Below, in pieces: positions 1-11,050 of a stretch of DNA of 64,000 nt (position 1 is its first letter; each line of letters opens with the position of its first letter). The notes under the pieces were generated by a model. The model was not told the origin of the DNA. It was given only the letters and a program-made list of their open reading frames with translations, and did no database searches. Source of the stretch: Coniella vitis (taxonomy: Eukaryota > Ascomycota > Sordariomycetes > Diaporthales > Schizoparmaceae). The position numbers and the translations under genes are program-made. The stretch spans positions 404,508 to 468,507 of the forward strand of contig WUJK01000017.1 in the NCBI GenBank assembly GCA_011317545.1, in the 5' to 3' direction.

Positions 1-2846
1 GAAGAGGGGACTATTCCCGGCGCATTGGCACCATTCTTCCAGCTCATGGTAGACCTCATGCCTGGAAATGCTTCTCCTGATGAGGGCATTGCTGCTCAAG
101 CCCAGGCCAAGCTTGCGAGCTGGGGAAGTCGGCTGCTCGGCCCTTACTACAAAAAGGGCGCCATCGAAAGAACCCAAGTATACTTGATTATGTCGCATGA
201 TAGTAAGTGATTGATAGGCAGTTGAAGTCTTGCAATGTTCTTTCGTTTCTTTTCTTTTCTTGGCCTGCTTGGCTGACAGTGCCCTTTTGTGCAGGCAATC
301 AAGCAATGCTCAGCCTCGAGAATGACAAGCCTTGCCTCGAATTCCTGGGAGTCGGACGAAGCGATCACGTCAAGAAGCTGAACGATGTCCTCGCCAGGGC
401 CACCAAGGCTGTCGGTGGCACACTTGTGCAGAACCCCTTCTTCGCCCTGATGGGCGAACAGGAAGTCACCGTCCACCCCATTGGTGGAGCTTGCATGGCT
501 CGCGATGGCACTGCAGATACTGGCGTTGTCAACCATGTAGGTGAGGTGTTCAAGAACGCCAAAGAGTGTGAGAGTAGCGCAGTTCACGAGGGTCTCATTG
601 TCATGGACGCGGCTGTTATTCCTGCAGCCCTTGGAGCGAACCCCTTTGCCACCATCACTGCTCTGGCAGAAAGGTCGGTCGAGGCGTACTGCGCCAAGAA
701 CAATCTGATCATTGACCAGACCAAGAATGGCGTCCTCAACCTCTTTGGCGAGCCAAAGCATCACCCCAAGCGCCATGGGCAAAAGACGATAGAGCAGATG
801 GCACTCATGCAACTCGAGGTCAACAGTGTCAACGGCGCCGCGCATGTCATTAGCAGTGCAGACGTCATCAAAGCCAGCGGGTTCGGCTTCACCGAGGTCA
901 TGTCGGGGTTCATCCACATGGATGAACAGGGCATGAAGGAGGACCGGCGATCGACGTATGAGTTGGCATACCGGACAGCCAAGAGTCTTTGCGAGAGCGC
1001 ACGCTTTTTCCTCAGCGTCCAGTCGTTCAACGTCAACACCATTGTACAGGACCCCCAGCACAGCGGCATGCTGACTGGCACATTCATCTGCCCGACCATC
1101 CCGGGATCGCCGTTCATGGTGCAGAGAGGCCAGTTCAATCTGTTCAAGCTCGACCTCAAGGCGCCCGGCACACGCAACTTGACCTATGACTTCGACATGA
1201 CGGGCACCAATGGCGAGCTACTTCATTTCCACGGGTACAAGGTCGTGGACTCATCTGTCGCTCTTGCTCCGTTTCAGCTATGGCGGTCTACCAGTACATT
1301 GTACGTGACGATAAGCAGACGAGTGGGAAGATGCCATGAGCCGGGCGCCGCGCTGGAGGACGAAAATGCCTGGCGCAGACTCGATGTTGTTGCCAGGGGC
1401 ATGATGCACATCAATCCCAGCGACTTCTTGTCTGAAATGATGACGCTCAGTCCTACAGGCAGTTCGATTCTGAAAAGATGTGCCTCTGCAACCAGCTTCA
1501 TGACGTATTTTATGCGCAAATCACTCGGCCTCTTCCTCGCGCCCCTCACAGCACTGCAGTACCCCTCGACTACCTACAGTGGCTACGTCAACAACACGAT
1601 ACCAGACAAGTCGTTTGACATTTGGTCCTCGGACCAGGTATGCACAAAGATGCACATGTGGAAGGCCACCCACCCGCCTTCGGATGGCAGGCCAATCCAA
1701 GATCTGTTTATGATTCCCGGCGCAAGTGTGGACCATCAGATCTTTGCCCTGCCGACCATTCCCTACAACGCTATCAACTACTTTACGCGCGCCGGATACC
1801 GTGTCTTTGTCACGGTCCACCGCATAGGCCAGGTCATGATTGCGGAGAATGATTGGACTACATATGATGCGCGCCTCGATATCAAGGCATGCCTCAAGTC
1901 CATACGCGCGCTCAACAAGCACGAGTACAAGAAAGCGCATGGTCTTGACGATGAGCACTTTGCGAAGAGTGGCTGGGAGCCGCCAAAGATTTACTGCATC
2001 GCGCACTGCATGGGCAGTGTTGCCTTCTCAAGCGGCCTACTAGACGGCACCATCCCCAGCTCGTGGATCAAGGGCATCACCTGCTCCCAAGTCTTCATGA
2101 ACCCCATCTGGAACTCGATGAACATGATCAAGGCGAACATGGGCCCCATCCCACTCAACAAGCTATACGGCATGATTGCCGGCAATTGGTTCAGCTGCTC
2201 AACGTCCAAGGACGACAGCCTGGTGCAACGCGGGCTCAACGAACTCCTCCGCTTCGTGCCCGAAGTGCGGCGCGAAATTTGCAATAGCGCAAGCTGCCAC
2301 CGAATCAGCCTCACATTTGGCCGGTGCTGGAGCCACCGCAACCTCAATGAGGCAACACACCGGCAAATCGACCGCTTCTTTGGCGGCGTCAACATGCGGC
2401 TGCTGGGTCTTCTCATGAAGATGGGTGCCGACGGACATGTCATGATGAATGGCCCGCTGTACGAACGCCTGACGACTCGGGAGAATATTGGGCGACTCCG
2501 CGGCATTCCATTTTTGCTGTTTGTCGGTAGTGAGAATGCGGTACTGAGCCCCGAAGCCACCGAAAAGACGTACGAGGTTCTTTGCGACACCTTTGGGACG
2601 AGGGCTGGTGGGGAAGCGGCAGGCGTTGTAGGTGAAGGACGGCATGAGTCTGGTGTCGAGTACCGGCGGCGGGTTGTGCCTGGGTATGGACACCTGGACT
2701 GCTGGATGGGTCGAAACGCATGGAAGGATGTGTATCCGTTTGTAAGGGAGGAGGTCGATCGTGTGTGTCATGGGGACAAGTACGTCTTTAAGGAGCCTGA
2801 AGATAAGTTCAAAAGGATGGTGGAGAGAGGGGAGCTTCTTTCGTGA
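1..2846 (+). CDS. GMC oxidoreductase (cholesterol-oxidase-like) fused to alpha/beta hydrolase, 5' truncated
   Basis: The gene enters from the left edge, so the FAD-binding N terminus is missing. Exons are 1-202 and 295-2846; the intron at 203-294 has a GTAAGT donor and GCAG acceptor and keeps the frame. 917 residues are visible. The first third is the C-terminal half of a GMC oxidoreductase: HPIGGACM (His codon 474-476) and GANPFATITALAER (Asn codon 639-641) carry the His/Asn pair used by cholesterol oxidases. After a linker, about 1700-2830 encodes an alpha/beta hydrolase: FMIPGASVDHQIF, the elbow IAHCMGSVAF (Cys codon 2007-2009 at the usual serine position) and a late GYGHLD supplying a possible catalytic His (2691-2693). 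Families with this architecture act on sterols or other lipophilic alcohols and esters; the substrate here is unknown. It is convergent with SPB1. Confidence 0.85.
203..294 (+). other. Intron in the GMC/hydrolase gene
   Basis: The GTAAGT donor follows a codon whose first base is A (202). The acceptor ...TGTGCAG ends at 294. Joining restores the frame and removes the stop just after the donor. Confidence 0.85.
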
Positions 2847-3533
2847 GGGCGCTGATCATGCTTTTCAATGTTTGACTGGTTGTGGATGGACGATTGGCAT
2901 ACTTTGGTGTGGTAGCTTTTGTTGTTTCTTTTTTTTTTTTCCATCTTATTGTTTCATTTCTCTTTGGCTAGGGCATTTGTACAAAGGCGCTCAATGAGAG
3001 GATTTGTGTGAATTATATATTCGAGGACAGGCTGGAGCCGTGAGGCTTTGATGATTTACATTCTGGATATGGAAAAGAACGGGCTTACAAAAGCGAAAGC
3101 TAAAGCGGAGGTTATTATTATGTTGGTGGGAAATGAAAACTCTATGTCCCCGGCGAAAAGTTATACATACGGAAATCGGGCCTCAAATAAAATACAACGG
3201 TGCTTCTCGTTTTGTTTTGGAATATTCGTTATTTTGTCGCGATTTACAGTTGCTTTTGTCTGCGCCCGCTGCGGTCTATAACTGCAATTGACAGGAAGGT
3301 TTAGAAGTATGTACAATTTGAGTGTTTGGAATAGAAGACGAGCTTGGCGTTTAGGCTTCCAAAGCATAAAAAAATTGCGGACTGTATCATGGAATGTAGA
3401 AAAGCCTTTGGTAACTTACACCATCACCAAACCTGCGAGCTGGATTCTGTTTCAAACAATATCCCATCTATATTGTGAGCCGTCTTGTTTCTTAATCAGA
3501 TCAATATATACACCCAAGTGCACATCTCTCCCT
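2847..3533. other. Convergent 3' intergenic region
   Basis: This 687-bp spacer lies between the stop codons of two convergent genes. It has T-rich runs (about 2929-2942) and A/T-rich stretches typical of 3' untranslated regions and poly(A) sites. I see no coding sequence. Confidence 0.7.
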
Positions 3534-6351
3534 CTACTTCTTACTCTTTGCCTTCCTCCGCAATGCTCTCACCTCCTTCTTCATCCTGCTATCCACCATC
3601 TTATACCGACCCTTGACACCAGCCGGCCGTCCCTTACCCTTATTCGCACCCCTCGCAACAACAACCTTAATCGGCGGCCGCTTCGTCTTCTTGCTCGCCT
3701 TGGCCAACAGCTTGGCAATACTGTCTGCCTTTTCCCGTTCCGTCATGCCTTCACTTGCAGCAAGCACGTCACTCTTCTTCTTCAACTTTTCCAACCGGTC
3801 CGCAGCACGCTGCTTCTTGCGGGCCTTGGCCTCGCGCACCTTCTTGATAGGGCGAGCATTGTAGGCCCGCATTTTCTCCTTGATAGCTTGTGCAGCCGCC
3901 TTGGTGATGGGTTTTTGTTGTTTGTCGTGGCGGGATTCGTCTTCGACGAACCATTCCGGAAGGCCGTCACGGTCGCGGAAGGCATGCTTGTTGAAGCCGT
4001 CGTCGACGAGGTCGTGGGTGGATTTCTTGCCCGTGGCGAGATCGTGAGCCAGCGTCATTGCTTCTGCCGTTATGATGTCGATTTCTGTGTGGGTGGGGAG
4101 GACGTATTGGTTAGTCAAGGAAGAAGATAGGAGGTGGAGGATGGGGTGTATAGAGAAGAAGGGGGGAAGGGAAAGGGGTGAGCGGGAGGGTGGAGAGTGG
4201 AGAGTATGTCTTACCTGGCCTGGTATCCTGCTTCTTGCGCTTCTCTTCTTCCTCCCAGTCGCTCTCGTCCTCCTCGTCCGCGGCTTGTTTGGGGTTCTTG
4301 ACAAGTTCGAAGTCTGCATCGTCATCCTCGTCGTCATCGCTGGGCGCATCCACTGCTACGCGTCCATTTTGCTTGGCAGATGCTGCCTTTGATGATGTTG
4401 CCTTCTTCGTTGACTTGGCCTCTTCGTCGGATGACACCTCGTCGATTTCGTCCACTTCCATGGCGTCCACCACTTCGAGACCATCGGCCTCTTCTTCCTC
4501 TTGCTCCTCTGGCTCATCCAGCAAGCCATCCATGTCTTGGAATACATCCTGGTTGAAGAATGCCCTCGCTCGTTTCGACAGTCCCGAAGCATCTGCCTGC
4601 TCATTATCCAGGTCCGTCAACAACGACTTGCGTGTTATGTCACCCTCTTCACCATCCTCCTCGTCGCTGTCCTCCTCGTCGAGTACACTCTCATTGTCGT
4701 CGTCGCTGGCAGCCTGCTCATCGGCAGAGACACCCTCCCACTCATCGTCGTCGTGCTCCTTGCGCGCCCTCTTTGCGCGGTATTTTGCGTCTGTCGCCGA
4801 CTTGCGTTCCCGGTAGGCATCGTACATACTGTCAAGCTCGCGCTCCAGCCTGTCCTCTTCCTCGTCGCTCTCCTCATCCTCTTCGTCGGCTGCTACGACC
4901 TCCGGTTGTTGCTTCCTGTCGGTGACCTTGACCATTTTACCCTTTGCAATCCGGTTGAGCGTGCCGCCTGCCTTGTCGATGGCCTTGAGCTGGAACATAG
5001 CATCCTCGCCCATGGGGCCCTGCTGTTCCATGCCGATATCCATTGGCGCAGTCATGTTGAGCTGCATTCGGATGATATCCCTCTGTCGTGCCTCGTTCTC
5101 TTTTCTCCGCTCCTTCTTCTTGCGCGAGTCTTGTTTGTCCTTGAGGGCCTGCAACTCGGCCTGGATGCGCATTTCCTCGTCCATGGACTCCACTGCTGCC
5201 GTCTCCTCGACCGCATCCGCATCGGCCTTGGCCTTGTCGGCTTCGGCCGCCGCTTTCTTTGTAGGGAAACCAAACAGCTCGCGGACGCGCAGACGCCATT
5301 TGAGCAGAATCTTGAATTCTTTGCGCCCCAGCACCTTCAAGTCCTGGCAGCACCGGCGAATTTCATCGGTCGTCTCAGGCAGCTTGTCGAGGGCAGCAAG
5401 GGCGACGTCGCCGTTTTTAGCCTGGTCAAAGTGCAGCTTGTTGACGCTTCCCAGAATGGCAATGGGGTCGGTCGTCTGGATGAACTCGCTGGCGGGGATC
5501 TCCTTGAACTGCGTCCAGTCGCCTTCTTCGTAACCGTCGCGCTTGCGCTTCTTGATTTCCGGGTTATACACCTTGGCCTCGTTGTTGGGCGTTGGAGCGG
5601 CGAGCTCCTCAAAGACGGCGCGGGGGTCGAGGAATTTGGGGTCGATGCGCTTGGGGGCTTTGAAGCCGCGGCAGACGACAAAGATCTCGGCCGAGACGTT
5701 TCGCGAGGAAGGGGGCTTCGTCGCTTCCACTTTGGTAAAGAGCTGGTTGAACACCCAGAGCAGCGAGTTGTAATCCTTGGAACGGAAGACTTTGGTGACA
5801 AACGTGCCGCCCTCGACGAGGAACTCGGTGGCGAGCTTCATGGACTGCAGGGCGAGTTCGGCCTGGTTGAAGGAATCCTGGACCCAGGCCGTGCCGACGT
5901 TGGGGGCGCCGTCGTGCAGGACGGTGTCGGCCTTCCAGGTCTTGAGGTGCTTGCGGATGGTGGCGCGACATTGCTCGGTGGTGATGTCGCTCTGGAAGGT
6001 GATGACTTTGGGAATGGGCTTGATGGGGGCCAAGTCGACGCCGACGATGAGGCTGTTGACGGGCATGACTTCGGCAGCGACCTGGCACCAAGACTATGGC
6101 GATGCAAAAGATGGTCTGGTTAGTCTCCCCCAAGGTGGTGTACGAAAGCGAGCCAGCGGCAGCATGGCGAGGGCAATACATACTCCTGGCGCAGCGCAAA
6201 GATCCAGCAGGACCTTGCTCTTTTCGAGGAAGCCATACTTCTTGTTGAGCTGGATGAGCTTGAAGGCGGCACGGGCGCGGTAGCCCTTTTCTTTGGCGAG
6301 TTTGTACCACTTGTCCAGACGGCCCTTGCCGTGCTTCTTTTGGATCGCCAT
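3534..6351 (-). CDS. SPB1: SPB1, AdoMet-dependent 2'-O-rRNA methyltransferase
   Basis: Three exons (6351-6184, 6093-4215, 4084-3534) give 865 residues, close to yeast Spb1 (841). Introns at 6094-6183 and 4085-4214 have GTATGT and GTAAGA donors; joining gives the continuous block LCAAPG-SWCQVAAE. The FtsJ/RrmJ-type domain (about 1-220) shows the K-D-K-E tetrad as K31, D117 (LHDGAPNVG), K157 (FVTKVF) and E192 (AEIFVVC). The middle is long, acidic and charged. The C-terminal Spb1 domain includes TAEAMTLAHDL, LVDDGFNKHAFRDRDGLPEWF and a basic tail ending KAKSKK. The family acts in the nucleolus on pre-60S particles, methylating a guanosine in the A-loop of 25S rRNA and helping 27S processing. The start at 6351 was chosen because MAIQKKHGKGRLDKWYKLAKEKGYR-type N termini are conserved in the family. 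Confidence 0.96.
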
Positions 6352-7181
6352 GGCGGTGGTGGTGGGTGGTGGCGCCCTCGAAAAGAATGAACGGAATGAG
6401 GGTTCGACGGGGTCAAGAGAAAGAGGGGAGGGAGTGACTTGCGATGGAGAAAGCCCATACAAGGCCGGGTCGAGAAATTTCATGTGCCGATAAGATAAGA
6501 AACTTTTCGAGGGTCGCCAAGGCGTACCTCTGTACCGAATCAGTTACATAGTACATACATCGTAGTACAGAGTGCAGGGGTGGGCGGCCAAAGTACAGGG
6601 GATAACCCTCACTGAGCGCCCACTGCAAGGCAGGACCCGCAGCGCGTGGTTGGGCCCATTAACACGGTACGCGTGCCCTGCAAGCGGAAGGCGTCGTTGG
6701 CGCGTTCGTGATTTAGCAGGCGAGTGAGCCCAAAGGCCAGGCCAGGCTAGCTTGGGCCAATCACATTCGCGCAATCCACCAACCACGCCCAGTCACTTGC
6801 ACTCTACCTCAACTTTCCACATGTCATCCACCTTCTCCTTGGTTCTCCGTCTCTGCCAGCCCGACGTACCTGCAACATAATACAATCCAATTGTCAGATT
6901 GTTTGATACCCTCTCACACACTAGTGACAAGGTCGAGTGGCTGTATCTGCGCGTCTGTTCCGTTTCGTGTCGAAAAAAATCCCACTTCTTCTCCTCGGCC
7001 TCTTCTCATCGTCAACGAACCTCGCCATCTCAGCCTCAACCTCAGCCGCCACCCACGATCACGGAGTCATCTACGCAACTACACGCCCCAGCCGACCTTG
7101 TTCACTCCTCGACTTGTACATATTCTCCTTTCCAACCCGCCCATCACACCACCGCGCCTCCCCCCCCCCCCCAGCCAGGCA
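6352..7181. promoter_or_regulatory. Divergent promoter region between SPB1 and the Cdt2-like gene
   Basis: This 830-bp spacer separates two divergently transcribed genes. It has a CCAAT box at 6757-6761, an ACGCGT at 6669-6674, a TACATAGTAC motif at 6545-6554, and a strongly pyrimidine-rich leader (about 6960-7180) ending in a run of C just before the ATG at 7182. Neither transcription start is directly visible. Confidence 0.6.
6669..6674. promoter_or_regulatory. MluI cell-cycle box (ACGCGT), candidate MBF site
   Basis: An exact ACGCGT hexamer about 510 bp upstream of the Cdt2-like start codon. MBF binds this sequence at G1/S genes in yeasts, and fission-yeast cdt2 is known to be MBF-regulated. 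A single hexamer can occur by chance in a spacer this long, so the assignment is tentative. Confidence 0.35.
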
Positions 7182-9716
7182 ATGGCTGGTTTCGACGGAC
7201 CAGCAGAACCGCCAGTCCGCTCCAGCCCGCGCCTCCACCATGCTTCGCTGCCCCCCTCTTCTTCTCCAGCCTCTTCTTCTGTCGTTCCGCCGCTCTCGCC
7301 ACCCAGACGACACACCAAGCAAAAGAAGCCGCCCTCCATAACGCCCAGGAAGTTCAATGCCTTCTTTGCCCGCCGCTCGACCCGCTCCAGAACCGCCTCG
7401 GGCTCCGTCGACGAAACCGCGCGCGCCCTCGAAGCCATCACTGGCGCCGCTATCAATGGCCGCCAGCGCGCTGTCAAGGACTCGCCCATCCCATTCAAGC
7501 AGCCGCTGCACCGATCCACTAGGCCTGCCTTCCGGGATCAGGATGAGAACGACGAGGAGAACCGCCTCGAGACGCCCAGACAGGCCAAGCGCCGCAAAAC
7601 AGGCCACCACACTCCGCCCGAGTCCTCGCCTCTCAAGCCGCCCCCGTTGCTGCAGTCCTCCCCATGTGCCCGTACCTCGGAGCGCATAGCTGGTGCCCGG
7701 TCGAACCTCTTGAGCCCCCTCCAGTCTCTACCGCCTAGCAGTCAGGTCACAGACGATATATCGGATTTTGAGTGCGACACTGACGCTGACAATGACGACA
7801 TGGACGGTGTGAAGGTTGGCCATGAGCGTGGTCCACAGAGTGATGAGGAGGATGGAGAGGAAGGCCGAGAACCCCCACGACGCCTCACACAGCTGCCGCA
7901 GCGTGGGATGGCCGCTCACCTTCTGCAACGCCAGCTCGGAACCATGCCACGGCCCGGCCGCTCATTCCTGCCCACGCCATTGTCCGACTGGCGCTCCGAG
8001 ACAGCCGGCTTCCACTCGGGCCCCGAGGACATCCACTACACCACCAGCCACGACGGCAATGCCCGCTGTATCCCGTTTTGCGCCGCAGCCTGCAACACCA
8101 ACAGCCTTGTTGCCGTAGGAGACGAAGAGGGCCGCGTGAGGCTTCTCGACACCAATCCCTCGGCTTCCTTTGACAAGATCCATTTATGCTTTCAGTCTCA
8201 CAACAACGCCATCATCGACCTGGCTTTTTCGTCCGATGACACTCGCCTTGCTACCGCATCAGGTGATCAGACGGGCAAGGTCATTGACATGATGACCCAG
8301 GTGCCCATCTCCATACTGGGCCAGCATACCGCCTCACTCAAACAGGTTCGCTTCCAACCGGGCCGGGGCGAGGGCCACGTCCTTGCCACATCCTCTCGCG
8401 ACGGCAGCATCCAGATCTGGGACCTCCGGTGCCATGGCGGGCCCGTCTCGGACTCCATCACTCTCGAACGCGACGCAGGACTGCGCTACACCACTCCCAG
8501 GAACATCGCCTCGGGCGCAGCCGTCAACTCCTTTTTCGGCGCCCATGAGGCCATGCCGCGCCACCAGACTCGCTCCGTGGGTCTCAGCTCGAATCCCCTC
8601 GGCACAACCACCACGGACCACGCCGATGTTGCCTCCAGAGGTGAAGTGCCCGGCCGGCTGAGCGACGTATCCGTCACTGCTATCCACTGGCTGCCCGCAG
8701 GACGTGAGCACTTGCTTTTATCCGCCTGCGAGGCCGACGCGAGCATCAAGCTCTGGGATATCCGCGCCATTCACACCTCCCGATCACACCGCACCCCGGT
8801 CCCCGTGGGCTACACGGCGCCTCCCACCAGCCACACGAACTGGCGGCATTTTGGCATCTCAAGCCTGTCGCTCTCGACCGACTCCAGCAGACTGTATGCC
8901 CTCTGCAAGGATAACACCGTCTATGCCTACTCCACATCCCACATGGTTGTTGGGCCTCCACCGTCAGAAAGCAGCACCTCGAGCAGTTTTGCATCAACAA
9001 AGAAACCAAAACATGCTCCCGCAGAGCAACTCCCAGGCCCGCTGTACGGCTTCCGGCACAACAACTTCCACGCTACAAGTTTCTACATCAAGTCCTCACT
9101 ACGTCCCTTGCAACACGGGAGAAGCGAGCTCCTGGCCGTCGGTAGCGCAGACGGCAGTCCTGTGCTCTTCCCGACAGACGAGAGGTATTTCCAGCGTGCC
9201 ATTGACGCAGGGCGGCTCAATAGTCAGCAGAATAACCCGGATGCTACATTCACCACCACCACCATGGGCCTCAAGACAGCTACAGCCAACGCTGCTAGCG
9301 CAGGCCGCAGTCGCATGGGCGCGCACTCTTACTCTTCCTCCTCTCCCACCGCAGCAGCAGCAGCAGCAGCCGCCGCCGCCGCTCTGCGAAGACCCACCCT
9401 CGCACGCACGTGCAGTTCCTCCTTTTCTCAGGGTCTGCGCGCGTCCATCCGTGACGACATACCGATTATCCGCACGGTGAACGATGTGACGTATGGTGCG
9501 CCGCTTGCGCGGGGCCACGGCAAGGAGGTGGGCGCGTTGGCGTGGAGCAGCGAGGGCAGTCTTGTGACAGTCAGCGACGATTATTTGATCAGATGCTGGC
9601 GGGAGCAGGATGGTGGAGTCAAGGCGCGGGATCTGCGGGTGCGTGGGGAAGGCGAGGGGAGGAGATGGGGCTGTGGATGGGCAGATGTGCAGGAGGGGTG
9701 GGATGATGATGAGTGA
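7182..9716 (+). CDS. cdt2: WD40 protein, Cdt2/DTL-like substrate receptor of CRL4 ubiquitin ligase
   Basis: Intronless gene of 844 residues. The start at 7182 is the first ATG after the C-rich leader; the frame is open further upstream, but that stretch is low-complexity leader. Residues 1-250 are a disordered, basic and Ser/Pro-rich tail. A WD40 propeller follows: VAVGDEEGRVRLLDT (about 313), DLAFSSDDTRLATASGDQTGKV (about 350-370), SSRDGSIQIWDLRC (about 405) and SIKLWDIRAIH (about 520), with a last repeat near 797 (VSDDYLIRCW). The order and wording of the GDEEG and ASGDQT blades match Cdt2/DTL. Two WD-x-R motifs (WDLR, WDIR) are the kind used to dock on DDB1. The family recruits Cdt1 and other PCNA-bound targets for destruction in S phase. 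There is a poly-Ala run from GCA/GCC repeats near 9353-9380. Another WD40 family remains possible. Confidence 0.78.
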   Translation: MAGFDGPAEPPVRSSPRLHHASLPPSSSPASSSVVPPLSPPRRHTKQKKPPSITPRKFNAFFARRSTRSRTASGSVDETARALEAITGAAINGRQRAVKDSPIPFKQPLHRSTRPAFRDQDENDEENRLETPRQAKRRKTGHHTPPESSPLKPPPLLQSSPCARTSERIAGARSNLLSPLQSLPPSSQVTDDISDFECDTDADNDDMDGVKVGHERGPQSDEEDGEEGREPPRRLTQLPQRGMAAHLLQRQLGTMPRPGRSFLPTPLSDWRSETAGFHSGPEDIHYTTSHDGNARCIPFCAAACNTNSLVAVGDEEGRVRLLDTNPSASFDKIHLCFQSHNNAIIDLAFSSDDTRLATASGDQTGKVIDMMTQVPISILGQHTASLKQVRFQPGRGEGHVLATSSRDGSIQIWDLRCHGGPVSDSITLERDAGLRYTTPRNIASGAAVNSFFGAHEAMPRHQTRSVGLSSNPLGTTTTDHADVASRGEVPGRLSDVSVTAIHWLPAGREHLLLSACEADASIKLWDIRAIHTSRSHRTPVPVGYTAPPTSHTNWRHFGISSLSLSTDSSRLYALCKDNTVYAYSTSHMVVGPPPSESSTSSSFASTKKPKHAPAEQLPGPLYGFRHNNFHATSFYIKSSLRPLQHGRSELLAVGSADGSPVLFPTDERYFQRAIDAGRLNSQQNNPDATFTTTTMGLKTATANAASAGRSRMGAHSYSSSSPTAAAAAAAAAAALRRPTLARTCSSSFSQGLRASIRDDIPIIRTVNDVTYGAPLARGHGKEVGALAWSSEGSLVTVSDDYLIRCWREQDGGVKARDLRVRGEGEGRRWGCGWADVQEGWDDDE

Positions 9717-9728
9717 TGCATGTGGATG

Positions 9729-9730
<2 letters not shown>

Positions 9731-9778
<48 letters not shown>
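9731..9778 (+). repeat. (GT)24 microsatellite
   Basis: 48 bp of uninterrupted GT just after the stop codon of the WD40 gene, so it lies in the 3' UTR or immediately beyond it. Confidence 0.97.
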
Positions 9779-9781
<3 letters not shown>

Positions 9782-10989
9782 GTTTATATCGAATGGTGTA
9801 CGGAACTGGCCAGTTAGTAGGCTGGCTGTCTTGGCTGATGAATAGCTTGATATGGAATGGATGAAGGGAAGCTGATGGATGCTACAGAGGGAGAGAAAAA
9901 GACAAAAAGCGCAGTCAGTCAGTGTCTTGCTACTCATATGGGCTGGGCTGGGCTGCGTGTTTCATTGCGGACGATATTGTCATTTTGTTGGTGTTGGCAT
10001 TTGGCAAGGGCATTTGCATTTGCATTCTGCATCGTCGGCATCATTTTGCATTGGCATTCACAAGGGAGGGGCACAACACACATATATATATATACATACA
10101 TACACATTGGGAAGGGAGTGGCTGTGTTTTTTATTGTCTAGGAAACGGCACTCGAGTAGCATTCAGAAGTTTACGATAATGGATAGCGGCAAATGAGCTA
10201 CTCGCTTGCTTACGGATTGTACGTACCCACGGACTGACTCGAGTACGGTGCACTGTGAAATGCTCGAGTATATAAGATGTCGGGGAGAAAAAAGGGAGGA
10301 AGGATATACATAGTAAAAGCAAGAGACACACATGGTACGTATTGATCAAAGGGCAGAAATTGAGAGATATATATCATATACTCATCCACACACGATGTAT
10401 TTCCCTGCTGGCCAACATTCTAGTGAAATGACAAAAGCGTTTTCTACTACGTTCCAATCAACTGTTGGTGGAATGAATGAATGCTTCGGGCCTCTGGCAA
10501 AACCAAGAGAGAAGAGATATTTCATCCGATATCAGATATATCCGCCAACCAGCGGTATGCCTAAGGCAGATGCTGTTCATGCTTGCCTTTGTCTACTTGA
10601 AATACTTGATTCTTTAGCTTTTCCAACAGTGTGTATTTAATTTTTATTAATCCATTTTCGTTCTTCTGCCCACCCTCCCCCCCCCACCCCTCCTTTCTCT
10701 TCTCTTCCCCCTCCCCCCAAAACGGTGATGAATAGCTCAGTGGTTCTCCTTTCTCTTTCATGAGAGATAGATATGCCCGTTCCCCAATTCTCCCCCTCCA
10801 AATCGATCAATCGGTGGACTTGCTTTCAAAAGAGGATATTGGGGGGGGGGGAAGCGTTCTTGGCTGCTAATTAATTATCCCGGATCCTTTTTTATTTTTA
10901 TTCTTCCCATCACGACTTACATTCTGGTTCTTCCGCAGCTTGGTCAGCTTTTTTTTCATATACAGAAACAAGAACAAAAGAAGACAGAC

Positions 10990-10990
<1 letters not shown>

Positions 10991-11047
<57 letters not shown>
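10991..11047 (+). repeat. 57-bp poly(A) tract
   Basis: 57 consecutive A residues, preceded by GACAGACC and followed by GAGACATATAC. It is the longest homopolymer in the window. Confidence 0.95.

Positions 11048-11050
<3 letters not shown>

Noticed and set aside
4501..6123. 540-codon + strand frame
   Set aside because: It is the antisense shadow of SPB1; its Leu/Val-rich text mirrors the acidic repeats of the real protein.
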